A stretch of DNA of 45,463 bases. It comes from an uncultured Bacteroidales bacterium (lineage in GTDB: Bacteria > Bacteroidota > Bacteroidia > Bacteroidales > Bacteroidaceae). Position numbers and translations under genes: made by a program. Positions 17,713 through 28,700 of the stretch are shown in pieces (the first letter of the stretch is position 1; every line of letters starts with the position of its first letter). The stretch is taken from positions 1 through 45,463 of the forward strand of contig CACWIN010000020.1 of NCBI GenBank assembly GCA_902760965.1. Direction: 5' to 3'. Under the pieces are notes generated by a model. That model ran no database searches. It was not told the origin of the DNA and was given only the letters and a program-made list of their open reading frames with translations.

Positions 17713-20598
17713 ATGTCCCGGCGCGCTTATGCTATTATGGCGGCGCTTGCCGTCCTATTGTCCGTACAAAACCTCATGGCGCAGACGGACAATGCCACCA
17801 TTCGCGCCCGCGTAAGGAATCATTTTGAACAGTATCAAGGTGATTTTGACCTTAAGACCATAAAGGTTGAGCGTACCGACATTAACCGCAACGGACGGCG
17901 CCTTGACATATACCTTAACCAGAACTTTAGTTATCAGCTGTTCCGCCAGGAGTTAGTTGACTCCGTTTATGCGGGACTGCGCAGGTCACTGCCTCAGGAT
18001 ATCCGCCGATACAGCCTTGAAATCCATACCGGAGGCAAAACCATAGAACGACTCATTCCCAACTGGGCCCGAAAAACCATTAACCAGGACAACCTGTGGA
18101 ATGAGACCTGGTACGACGGCAATCCGTGGGTAAACAACGAAAGCCTTATATATACACCCCAAAAGGGACTGGCCAACATTCACATGGCCGTAACCCCCAG
18201 CCACGGCCTCTATTACGACATAAACGACACCCTTTGGGAATGGCAGCGTCCGTCCTTATACTGTACGCGCGAGGACCTGCTCACACAGTCTTTTGCTTAC
18301 CCCTACCTTATTCCAATGCTTGAGAACGCCGGCGCTGTGGTATATACAGCCCGTGAACGTGACTGGCATACCAACGGCGTTACGGTAAAGAGCGGCAGCG
18401 ACGGTTATCGTGAAGACGGAGTCTGGTCCGGCAATACAGCCGGAGGCTATTCGGCCGATTCACTCCGCATATTGCCCGATACTCTCCTTGTAAACACCCG
18501 CAAGGCACAGGCAGGCAACGGTCCCGGCATCCCCATGTCGACCGCATTCTGGATTCCTGATATCCCCGAGGACGGTGATTACGGGGTGTACGTAACCTAT
18601 CAGACCGATTCCACAAGCATTGATGACGCCCGCTATATAGTATTCCACACCGGAGGCTCAACCACCTTCCGCGTAAACCAGCAGATGGGTGGCGGCACCT
18701 GGGTATATCTGGGCACGTTCCATTTCAAGGCAGGCCAAAGCCCTCATGGAATGGTAAGTCTTGACAACAGCAGCAATATGCACGGCACCGTCAATGCCGA
18801 TGCAGTACGGTTTGGCGGCGGTATGGCCGTAGAGCAGCGTAACGGAGTGCAGTTTTCGGCCCCGCGTTATAATATGGGAGCCCGTTATTACACCCGTTTT
18901 GCCGGAGCCCCGGACAGCGTTTACAACAAATATGACGGTAAGGACGAATACCGCGAGGACATCTGGACCAGGCCTTATATGGCAAACTGGCTGTCGGGAG
19001 GTTCCATATTCAACCGGGCAAATCCCGGCTTGGGCGTACCGCTGGAGCTCTATTTTGCGCTTCATACCGATGCCGGCTATACATACGGTGACACCATTTA
19101 CGGCTCACTTGGCATATGTACCACTGATTTTGCAAAAGGCCTTCTTGGCGAGGGACATACACGTGACATAAGCCGTGACTTGACCGATATGGTACTCTCG
19201 GGACTGCAACGGGATTTGCCGCCGGTCATTGGAAGGGAATGGATTCACCGTGGCATATGGGACAAGAACTACTGCGAAAGCCGTGAGCCGCAAATGCTGT
19301 CCATGTTGCTGGAACTGCTGTCACACCAGAATTTCCGCGATGTAAGCTTGGCTCTCAACCCCAATTTCCGCTTTGCAGCATCGCGTTCCATTTACAAGTC
19401 AATACTAAAGTACGTAAGTTTTATGCATGACCGCAAATATGTGGTCCAGCCGCTGCCGGTTGATCATTTCAGTATAAACCAGACGGGCAGCAACACACTT
19501 ACGCTCTCATGGCAGGCCGTGGCCGATACACTTGAGCCCACAGCCGTTCCGGGCGGATACATTGTATATATGGCAGTTGATGACAACGGTTTTGACAACG
19601 GTACATTCACACAGATAAACTCTTACCGATTTACTCCTGAACATGACCATATGTACCGTTTCAAGGTAACCGCAGTAAACCAGGGTGGCCAGAGCATGCC
19701 CTCCGAAACACTTGCGGCATATCTGGCATCGGACAGCAAGGGTACGGTACTGGTCGTTAACGGTTTCCAGCGTCTTAGCGGTCCCGAAACGGTCCTGACA
19801 GACAGCACACGCGGATTTGACCTGCTGTCCGACCCCGGAGTACAGTATATGCGTTCTCCCATCCTGACCGGTGAGCAGCAGATATTCTCACTTGATGCCA
19901 TAAATGCGCCGGAGGAGATTTCGCTGGGCATTGGAAATGACACACTGAGCGGAACCCTGTTGGCAGGCAACACCTTTGATTACCCCCAGATTCACGGACA
20001 ATCCATTGCCCGGGCAGGATGGTCATTCGTGTCATGCAGCCGTGAATCGGTCCAGGACGGCACAACAATCCTTACCGACTACAAGGTGGTAGACCTTATT
20101 CTTGGATTGCAGAAGCGTTCCGCCCAGGACACCATCTGCAACAAGGATTATTCCACATTTCCGGCGGTGCTTCAGCGCCAGATAAGGGACTACCTGAACC
20201 GTGGAGGCAACCTTATGTGCAGCGGTTCATACGTTGGTGCAGATATGATATCGGACCTTAAGGATGAATCGTTTGCATCGGAGGTACTGCATTACCGGTG
20301 GGAAGGTCCCTTGCCTTCAGCAACCCACAACCAGATTAAGGGAATGCGCAGCAAGGCCACCATTAAACGTACTGCCGACAAATACGGTTACGGTCTGACC
20401 AAACCCGATGTAATAAGTCCGGTCGGCATTGCATCGACCCTGTTTACCTACCCCGAAAGCAATCTCTCGGCCGGTGTGGGTTACAAGGACCGCACATGCG
20501 CCACACTAACCCTTGGATTCCCCCTGGAAAGTGTTGAACAGGAAAAGGAACGTGACCGCATAATAAAATCAGCACTCCGATTTTTGACCGACAAATAA
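17713..20598 (+). CDS. secreted amidase-like/golvesin-like domain protein
   Basis: A 961-residue exported protein (signal peptide ends NLMAQTDN). After an N-terminal domain at about 25-115 comes a region resembling N-acetylmuramoyl-L-alanine amidases: HMAVTPSHGLYYD with the later FALHTDAGYT. It is interrupted by a beta-sandwich with FWIPDIPEDGDYGVYVTYQ, the golvesin C-terminal-like domain. A fibronectin type III-like domain follows at about 578-672 (LTLSWQAVADTLEP) and then a C-terminal alpha/beta region. Bacteroidales homologues are often named xanthan lyase or golvesin-domain protein, and neither name is proven. A role in wall or polysaccharide turnover is inferred. Thirteen bases separate it from the next gene. 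Confidence 0.72.
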   Translation: MSRRAYAIMAALAVLLSVQNLMAQTDNATIRARVRNHFEQYQGDFDLKTIKVERTDINRNGRRLDIYLNQNFSYQLFRQELVDSVYAGLRRSLPQDIRRYSLEIHTGGKTIERLIPNWARKTINQDNLWNETWYDGNPWVNNESLIYTPQKGLANIHMAVTPSHGLYYDINDTLWEWQRPSLYCTREDLLTQSFAYPYLIPMLENAGAVVYTARERDWHTNGVTVKSGSDGYREDGVWSGNTAGGYSADSLRILPDTLLVNTRKAQAGNGPGIPMSTAFWIPDIPEDGDYGVYVTYQTDSTSIDDARYIVFHTGGSTTFRVNQQMGGGTWVYLGTFHFKAGQSPHGMVSLDNSSNMHGTVNADAVRFGGGMAVEQRNGVQFSAPRYNMGARYYTRFAGAPDSVYNKYDGKDEYREDIWTRPYMANWLSGGSIFNRANPGLGVPLELYFALHTDAGYTYGDTIYGSLGICTTDFAKGLLGEGHTRDISRDLTDMVLSGLQRDLPPVIGREWIHRGIWDKNYCESREPQMLSMLLELLSHQNFRDVSLALNPNFRFAASRSIYKSILKYVSFMHDRKYVVQPLPVDHFSINQTGSNTLTLSWQAVADTLEPTAVPGGYIVYMAVDDNGFDNGTFTQINSYRFTPEHDHMYRFKVTAVNQGGQSMPSETLAAYLASDSKGTVLVVNGFQRLSGPETVLTDSTRGFDLLSDPGVQYMRSPILTGEQQIFSLDAINAPEEISLGIGNDTLSGTLLAGNTFDYPQIHGQSIARAGWSFVSCSRESVQDGTTILTDYKVVDLILGLQKRSAQDTICNKDYSTFPAVLQRQIRDYLNRGGNLMCSGSYVGADMISDLKDESFASEVLHYRWEGPLPSATHNQIKGMRSKATIKRTADKYGYGLTKPDVISPVGIASTLFTYPESNLSAGVGYKDRTCATLTLGFPLESVEQEKERDRIIKSALRFLTDK

Positions 20599-20611
20599 AC
20601 AATATAGAGCT

Positions 20612-20929
20612 ATGTATAACATTCAGGCTAATGAATCCGGAACACGCAGCATCAATGTGTCCGATGAGAATCTGGAAACTCTCCGCAGTTTTTCACTCCT
20701 CCAGTTCCTGGTTGACAGCAACGGCATAATAACCGAGCAGTCACTTGACAAACTCAAGCTGACCATACGTTCACTGCTCACCACCCCGCAGGGATCCGAC
20801 AAAAAGCTGCTTGACCTTTGCATAGACGTTATTTACCACCGTGACATGAAGGCTTTTGGTCTTAAGAACCTGATTGCCCTTTACAACCAGTGGAACGCTG
20901 CCAATCCCGAACAGGCACCTGCCGAGTAA
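20612..20929 (+). CDS. small unknown protein
   Basis: The protein has 105 residues and no signal peptide. Segments such as NLETLRSFSLLQFLVDSNGI and LIALYNQWNAANPEQAPAE suggest a compact helical protein. I do not recognise the family. It is flanked by 13 and 6 bases in the operon, which supports it being a real gene rather than a chance frame. Its link to the following radical SAM gene is unknown. Confidence 0.65.
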   Translation: MYNIQANESGTRSINVSDENLETLRSFSLLQFLVDSNGIITEQSLDKLKLTIRSLLTTPQGSDKKLLDLCIDVIYHRDMKAFGLKNLIALYNQWNAANPEQAPAE

Positions 20930-20935
20930 TACGCA

Positions 20936-22735
20936 ATGGCTCAGTGGCTGCCTACAACAAAAAAGGAGTGCGAACGGCTGGGCTGGGACCAGCTGGACGT
21001 AATTCTGTTTACCGGTGACGCATATGTGGACCATCCGTCGTTCGGCACAGCCGTGATTGGACGTGTCCTTGAGTCTCACGGTTATAAGGTTGCCATTGTA
21101 CCTCAGCCCAACTGGCAAGATGACCTGCGCGACTTTAAGAAACTGGGAGCGCCGCGCCTTTTCTTTGGAGTATCGGCAGGTGCCATGGACTCCATGGTAA
21201 ACCGGTACACCGCCGGCAAGCGCCTCAGGTCCGAGGACGCCTACACCCCCGACGGCCGTCATACCGGGCGTCCCGAATACCCATCCATAGTCTACACCAA
21301 GGCACTAAAAAGGCTCTTCCCTGACGTTCCGGTGGTATTGGGAGGAATAGAGGCATCACTGCGCCGGTTTACCCATTATGACTACTGGCAGGACAAGCTG
21401 TTGCCCAATATCCTTGAACTGAGCGGGGCCGATTACCTGACCTACGGTATGGGCGAAAAAGTTACCATTGCATTGGCCGACGCACTCAACGAGGGCCGTG
21501 CCGATGACATCAGGTCAATACCTCAGGTAGCATTCCTGGCCGATACCGTTCCGAGCGGCATAACCGATCAGGACAAAGTGCTGGCATCGCATGAGCAGTG
21601 CCTGGCCGACAAACGCAGTCAGGCGGCCAATTTCCGCATCATCGAGGAGGAATCAAACATGATCCTGGCACACCGCATCATACAGCCCACAGGCAAACGT
21701 TATGTGGTTGTCAATCCGCCCTACCCGCCTCTGACCACTCCTGAACTGGATGCCATATATGACCTGCCCTACACCCGCTTGCCACACCCCAGGTACAATG
21801 GCAAGCGCATCCCTGCCTACGAGATGATACGCCATTCGGTTACCATCCACCGCGGTTGTTACGGCGGCTGTTCATTCTGTACCATATCGGCTCATCAGGG
21901 CAAGCAGATTGTGAGCCGCAGCAAGGAGAGCATCCTGCGTGAGTTGCGACAGATAACCCAGATGGATGATTTCAAAGGTTACATATCAGACTTGGGAGGC
22001 CCTTCGGCCAACATGTACGGTACCGGCGGCCATGACAAGTCCATCTGCGCCAAGTGCAAACGCCCTACCTGCCTTACCCCAAAGGTATGCCCCAATCTGC
22101 ACACTGACCTCACGGCCCTGATTGACCTTTACCGTGCTGCTGACAAGGTACCCGGCATAAAGAAAACCTGTATAGGCAGCGGCATACGCTATGACATACT
22201 GCAATACAATGACCCTGACCCCAAGGCCGGGAAGTCACATGCGGCATATGCCAAGGAGCTTATTGAGAAACATGTGAGCGGCCGACTGAAAGTTGCCCCT
22301 GAACACACCTCATCAAGTGTTCTTGCACTTATGCGCAAACCTCCTTTCAGCCAGTTTGAGGAGTTCAAGAAAAGTTTTGACCGCATAAACCGCGAATGCG
22401 GACTCAAGGAACAGATCATTCCCTACTTTATAAGCAGTCACCCAGGGTGCACCGAGCAGGATATGGCCGAACTTGCGGTCATAACCAAACGGCTCAACTT
22501 CAAGTTGGAACAGATCCAGGACTTTACGCCCACCCCTATGACATTGAGTACCGAAATATTCTATACCGGCATTAACCCGTACACCATGAAACCTGTATTT
22601 ACGGCCCGAACCGACCGCGAAAAACAGGCGCAGCGACAGTTCTTTTTCTGGTATGACCAGACTCAGCGCCACCGTCTCATTGCCGAACTCAAACGCATAG
22701 GCCGTCCTGACCTTATACCGGTTCTGTTCAAGTAA
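20936..22735 (+). CDS. ygiQ: YgiQ family radical SAM protein
   Basis: The 599-residue cytoplasmic protein carries the radical SAM iron-sulfur motif CYGGCSFC with cysteines 308, 312 and 315. It has the long N-terminal half typical of the YgiQ family (ILFTGDAYVDHPSFGTAVIG, VVLGGIEASLRRFTHYDYW). A Cys cluster CAKCKRPTCLTPKVCPN follows the SAM domain. The family reaction is not established. It is last in the operon, and a hairpin follows 6 bases after the stop. Confidence 0.93.
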   Translation: MAQWLPTTKKECERLGWDQLDVILFTGDAYVDHPSFGTAVIGRVLESHGYKVAIVPQPNWQDDLRDFKKLGAPRLFFGVSAGAMDSMVNRYTAGKRLRSEDAYTPDGRHTGRPEYPSIVYTKALKRLFPDVPVVLGGIEASLRRFTHYDYWQDKLLPNILELSGADYLTYGMGEKVTIALADALNEGRADDIRSIPQVAFLADTVPSGITDQDKVLASHEQCLADKRSQAANFRIIEEESNMILAHRIIQPTGKRYVVVNPPYPPLTTPELDAIYDLPYTRLPHPRYNGKRIPAYEMIRHSVTIHRGCYGGCSFCTISAHQGKQIVSRSKESILRELRQITQMDDFKGYISDLGGPSANMYGTGGHDKSICAKCKRPTCLTPKVCPNLHTDLTALIDLYRAADKVPGIKKTCIGSGIRYDILQYNDPDPKAGKSHAAYAKELIEKHVSGRLKVAPEHTSSSVLALMRKPPFSQFEEFKKSFDRINRECGLKEQIIPYFISSHPGCTEQDMAELAVITKRLNFKLEQIQDFTPTPMTLSTEIFYTGINPYTMKPVFTARTDREKQAQRQFFFWYDQTQRHRLIAELKRIGRPDLIPVLFK

Positions 22736-22741
22736 ACAACA

Positions 22742-22765
22742 GGCCCCGGAATCACTCCCGGGGCC
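22742..22765 (+). terminator. GC-rich hairpin, probable terminator after ygiQ
   Basis: The 8-base stem ggccccgg (22742-22749) / ccggggcc (22758-22765) lies just after the ygiQ stop, between convergent genes. The T run after it is weak (acttttc), so it may need help or act mainly to protect the transcript end. Confidence 0.6.
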
Positions 22766-22789
22766 CGTCAACTTTTCAGAACTTATACA

Positions 22790-25700
22790 TTACTTAAGAA
22801 TCTTTGTTCCGTCAATAATATAGATTCCGCTTTCGGCCTGTTCATCCTGAACCATCTGTCCCTTTATATTGAACATCGGGAATTCAGCATTATCTGCAGG
22901 ACTGATTATCTGAACACCTGAGGGTGTCTCAAAGTTCAGTACGTAAGGAGCAGCCTGGGAACCGAGTACATCGGGAGTGAAAACAACGCTCTCCGTAATG
23001 GAATATTCCTCATTGGTATCCACGTTAATGGCCTTGAATACCAGGTTTTCGGCATTCTCACCGTAAACTGAGAACTTGAATGTTCCATCAATGTAACTGC
23101 CTAAGCCGCGGCACTCGTTTCCGCAGAACACACCTATCTGGAATATACTGTCAGGAGCCTCACTGTCACCATCCATGACTGTTGCGGTAACTGCCATCAT
23201 ATCAGGATAAGCATGTGGGTTTACACTCCACGGACTGTTCCTTAACCGCAAATGGCTGTTGCTGACTGTAGCAGGACTAACCGTAACGACAGTTCCATAG
23301 ATGAAACTCTTTTCTGACATTGACTTGTACATATAGCCGTGTCCGGGAGTAAAGACTTTAAGGTTACCGGTCCACCTGCCGTTTGAATACTCGGCAAAGC
23401 CCTCTTCAAGGCCGGTAATAACATCACCCTCATCAACGTTCAGATAGGACAAGGCGTCATCAATAAGCATAGCCTGATCCAGAGGATAACCCAACCAGTT
23501 CCATCCGCGTTTGAGCGTTACGGTAACTCCCTGTGCGTTGAACTGATCACCCTGGAATGTCACGCGTGCCGATGCATCGGCCTTAACCTTGATCATGTTC
23601 ACAGCCTGGACATCAGGTACGGAACCGTTCCATTCATCGCTATCCTGAACCTTAACAGTCTCACCGTCCTTGGTGCGGAGTGCGGTAGAGGCGCTCTGGA
23701 GTTCTGCAACCGTAAGAGGAGCTGAAAGGTCATGTGAGGCCCAGTTCCACCCCTCCTCAAGTTCCATTGCAACCGATGAAGTGCGGACAGAATAACGGAA
23801 CTCGCTAATTGTACTCTCCGAACCGCTGATACCTATTGCCATAGCCTTGATAGTGGTACTGTCAGTGATGGTTATAGGACCTGAGTAGAGAATGCGCTTG
23901 TCTGATTCACATGGGCATGAACCGTCAAGAGTGTAGTAGATAACCGCGCTGCCGGTCTCACATGAAAGTGACACTGTCTGACCGGTAAATACCGATGTTC
24001 CGCTTATGCGCGATGCTACAGGTGCCTTGACCTCCTCAAGCAGAGATGCGTCAACCACACTGACCAGAGTGGTGGCAGCAAGATCTTCACCTTGAACCTG
24101 ATACTTGACGGCTGTAGAACCGAACAGGGAACCGTTCAGTTCAAACTGAGCCTGTCCGTAAGCATCAAGCGTAAGTTCCAGTGACTGCGATGTACCGTTC
24201 AGAGCGGCAATCATCGAAGACTCGCTCCTTACGGTAATCTTCTTGCCTGCGGCAGCCTCTATAGGCAGAGCGCCAACCAGGACAACGGTCTTTTCACCGT
24301 AACCCACATATATAATTGAGTCTGCGGCTATGGATACAAGTTTCTTCTCTATATCCAGTTTCTGCTCATAGGTCTCAGTCATCTTGATGCCGGCGTAACT
24401 CTCCACATCAGTATTGACTATAAGGAGCATCTCATCATATCCTGACACGTTACCGGCATCAACAGATACCGTTCTGGCATAACTCTGTTCATTACCCTCA
24501 ATCACATTCTCAAGATCAGGATATGAGAAACTGAGATTGGTCAGCAATGTCTGGGTTCCGTTCTTTATACCCTTTACGAATATGTTGCCTGCATTGAGAC
24601 TCTCCGGGTTCATATACTTGGAGAATGTCACCTCAATGCTGCTGTTGCCGTTGCGGTCAACCTCAAACGCACGGGCACTGACAACCTCAGGCTGCACATT
24701 CTGTACAAGACCTATATTGACATCCATTTGAGGCGGAGGAACAGGCAGCCACTCTGAATAAGCGGTCTGATAACCCTCTTTCTCAAACTTGACCTGCCAC
24801 TCGCCCTGCGGAACATCCCACTGGTACATACCCTGCTCATCGGTATAGAGAGGATTCTCCTGACCGTACATGGCAGCATCCCAAAGAACTATCTCCTGCT
24901 GCATGTCACCATACATATCCTCATAGGTATGTTTGTAGTATGCCGTTGCAGTCACGCCCTCAAGACGGTTGCTGGATACGCCTTCATATACAAATCCAGA
25001 CGGGTCAATGATAGGCTCTACAACCGGATAAGGCAGTGAGAAATCCCACTTGTCCTCAATCTCCTCCAACTCAGCATAGTTGCAGTTTATGTAACGGTTC
25101 TTGTCACGTTTTGCCTTGCGGATACGGTTGCGTGATGTAGCCTTGGTCTCACGATATACCAGATCTGCAGTCTTTGAGAGATATTGGGCAACCGCTCCCT
25201 TGACCATATTCAGCATAGGTACGCCCTGAGGTGTATGAGCCACGCTTGTCACAACCGATGCAGCCATTGAAGCAATCTGGCATACGGTTATGTAACGGTG
25301 TCCGTATTTGAACTTAAGGCTGTCAGATATCCAATACAGGGCACGGGCCTGAGGATCATCCAGTCCGTTGCACGGGAGTATGCGGTCAATGAATACCTGC
25401 CAGTCATTGACATCGGTAATAGCATAATGACCGTATGATATGAGTCTGTTCAGGTCACGTACAATACTTATATAACTGTTTACCTCGGCAAGGGCCGTGT
25501 TAAGTTCATAGCGGGTCTTTTTCAATTGAGCCACATTGACAGCCAATGTAGCCAACTGAACATCAACTGATGAGCTCTCCTCTGGATGAACAGCCTTGTA
25601 TGCCACCAGATTTGCAGACAGCTCCTCGGCATCTTTCAGTGAAAGGTCAATGGAACCCAGTTGAGTCCTGATGGGATCACCTGTTGACTTGATGTAACTG

Positions 25701-28700
25701 TTCACATAATGGGCAGCCTTTTCAAGCATCATGATCTCATTCTTGAGGGTATCTACAAGAGTCTCGGCAATACGGCCCGTATGACCGGGTGCTGCACGCA
25801 TAGATGAACGATCCGGGTGAGTGGGATAATTATTGTCAAGATTCTCATCATAATACTCATCCTCATCATAATACTCGCTAGGTTCTTGAACAAGGTCAAC
25901 GCCCCATACCATATTGGTGTTGGGATCATTTATAATGAAAGTACCGTCACGCATTACAGTGACCTTAACATCCTCGGTATCCTCCTGAGTAGCCGGGAGT
26001 TCTATCACATCCTCAATCTGATCCTCATTAATGACAACAGAGTATGTATCATCCTCATAATATGCATATTGGCCGTTATTGTTCCAGCCGTTGAAACCTG
26101 AAATGTTATCATTATCTATCGCTACGACCTCATCTACCATAACCACAGGTTCCTGCTGAGCGGTCTGCTGGATCTCCTCAACAATCTGTGTGGTATTGTC
26201 ATAAATGAATGTCTCATCCAAATCAGGTATCACTTCAGGAATAAACCCGTTGTCCTCATTAGGCATATTGTCAACATAAGTGACATAACCCTCAGTCTGT
26301 TCAACAGCATCAGGAACGGTGTTTATCTGAACGAATTCACTGTAGTCAATCTCTGTTGAGATATCGGCATCGACCACCACACGCACACCTATAGGCATGG
26401 TACGCGTATCAAACTTGCCGACTGCAACCCAGCGCTCCATGTTCGGAATGAAACGTGCCGGGAGTTCAATCCACTCGTGATTGTTGGTGAACACGCGGAT
26501 TATGCAACTGTTCACGACCTCAGGGTCATTGTTTGTCAGGTCTGCCGTAAAGACAAAGTCTGTACCGCTGGCAAACATATAACTTGGTGAACTGGCCTTG
26601 ATGTGCTCCAGGTCAAAGCCTACCCATATAGTACGGTTCACTCCGGGCAGACCGTTGTAGAATGACATCTCTACCGTCTTGGCCTGGATACTGCGCTCGT
26701 TGTACTCCACAAAACGCGTCTCTGTCTGATCCTTGAAACCTGACGGAGCGGTCACCTCGGCCCAAATCTCATGAATTGACAGGTTCATGCAGTTCTTGAG
26801 TTCGGTCTGCAATGACCAGTAACCATCAGCCAGAGCCTTTGTGGTTCCTATTACAGTCTGACCGTCATATACCACCACCTGTGACTGTCCTGGGGCATTT
26901 CCGTCAATGCTGATTGTAGGCAACGATATGAGCGGTGCGCTCCAGATGGTTATGTCTGTAACCGTATAAGCCGCACTGCCTATTGGCTGAAGTATGGTCT
27001 TGCCGTCAAGATTAAAGCGTACAAAAGCATTAGGCGTATAGTTTCCGCGTTCAGAAGGTACTATGCAGAACTTTACCCTGTCTGTGTAGTTCTCACCCAT
27101 AGGAATAGTCACGGTGTTGTCACGATATTCGTATGATGAGAGATTGTTGCCAACAATGACTGATTTCTCAACCATGCCGCAACTCTCAGGGAGTTTTATC
27201 ACCATCTCTATATCAGAAACATTCTGCTTGTATGCATCCAGAAAATCAATCTTGCCACTGAGTGTAAGATAGTTACCTGCTATCACATTTGCCTTGTTCA
27301 CTGAGAATGATGTATTCTTGCCGGTGTAATAGTACTTGGACTCATTGAACAGGGGCACCACTACATTCCTTAAAGCAGTAATCTCTCCACTCTTTACGTT
27401 AACCACGTTCTTAAGGTAATCCACACCCTCGGTCATACCGGCATCGGCCAGGTTGTCAAGAGAGAATATGGAGTTGAAGAACGGGCTCTGGCCCATTGTC
27501 ACAAGAGTGTATGTACCGTCTGCAAGGTCACTGAATGTCAAATCATTGCCCTTGTATGTATCATGTGATACCAACACGCCCTTGCTGTCATAAAGGATAC
27601 CTTCAACAGCAGTATTGTCTGTAATCAGGAATCTGGCCTTGATTGCTCCAAGTTCAACAATGGGTATCTTTACTGACAGATGGTTGTCTGAATCTACCAC
27701 ACCGCTCACCTTTACATCCTTGAACATGGCAGACTTGCTGCGGCATGTAAGTTCAAGTTCATCGCCGGCATGTACATCCTCAAGCACCACGATATTCGGG
27801 TACTGGACACTCATTGACGTAATCTCCTTGCCGAGAGTCTTGTTATACAGACTGTATGAGACATTGCCCATATCTGAATAGTAAGGCAGAGTCTCTGCAA
27901 CCTCACCTTGAGCAACGCTCTCTGTATAGCTGAAACTCAGGTTCATCACAACGCCTGAAATTGGCTTGAGTGACATTGTACCCAGGTCAATGGTGCGTGT
28001 CCCGGCATTGGCAGCGAAAATATCATCACCCACCGACACCGTACCGTTCACGCAGTCATTGGCCGATATTGTAACCTCTGACGGGGCACTGAATATAACG
28101 ACCTCATAACTGCCGTCTGACAGGGTCTTGACATTAAGGGCATCAGAATATTTGCCGGCTATGGTCTGTGAGATAGCGACATTGGCTCCTGCAATACCCA
28201 GTCCGGTCATATTATTGACAACCTTACCCGTCAGTTTATACTGAGGGATTGACTCCAGTTTGACCACAATGTCATTGGTTCCCTCCTTGACAGTATATTC
28301 AGTCTCTGTCGGCTGGATATATTTCATAGCCAGCACCTTGGGCAGCGTAATATCATAACTGACCTTGTAACCACCTATCTGTGAAGCCAGGACAGGACCT
28401 TGCTGCAGATAGGTTCCGGCCTCATCACTCCATACTATTGAGGCCTGTGAGGTCACGTCATTGTCATCGGCATCAATTACCTTTAGAGAAAGAGTGCGCG
28501 GCAGTTTAAGGTCGCTCATGGTGACACTCACGTTCCTGTCATCAACGGTTATCAGGTCTTTTTCGCCGATAATCTGACCGGACAGGTTCTTGAGATAGGC
28601 ATTATATACCGTATTCTTGACCAGGGTACCGAACGTATAGTTCAGACGGTCAGTAATGACATATCTGTATTTCTGTCCGCTCTTGACATTGACCAGTTCC

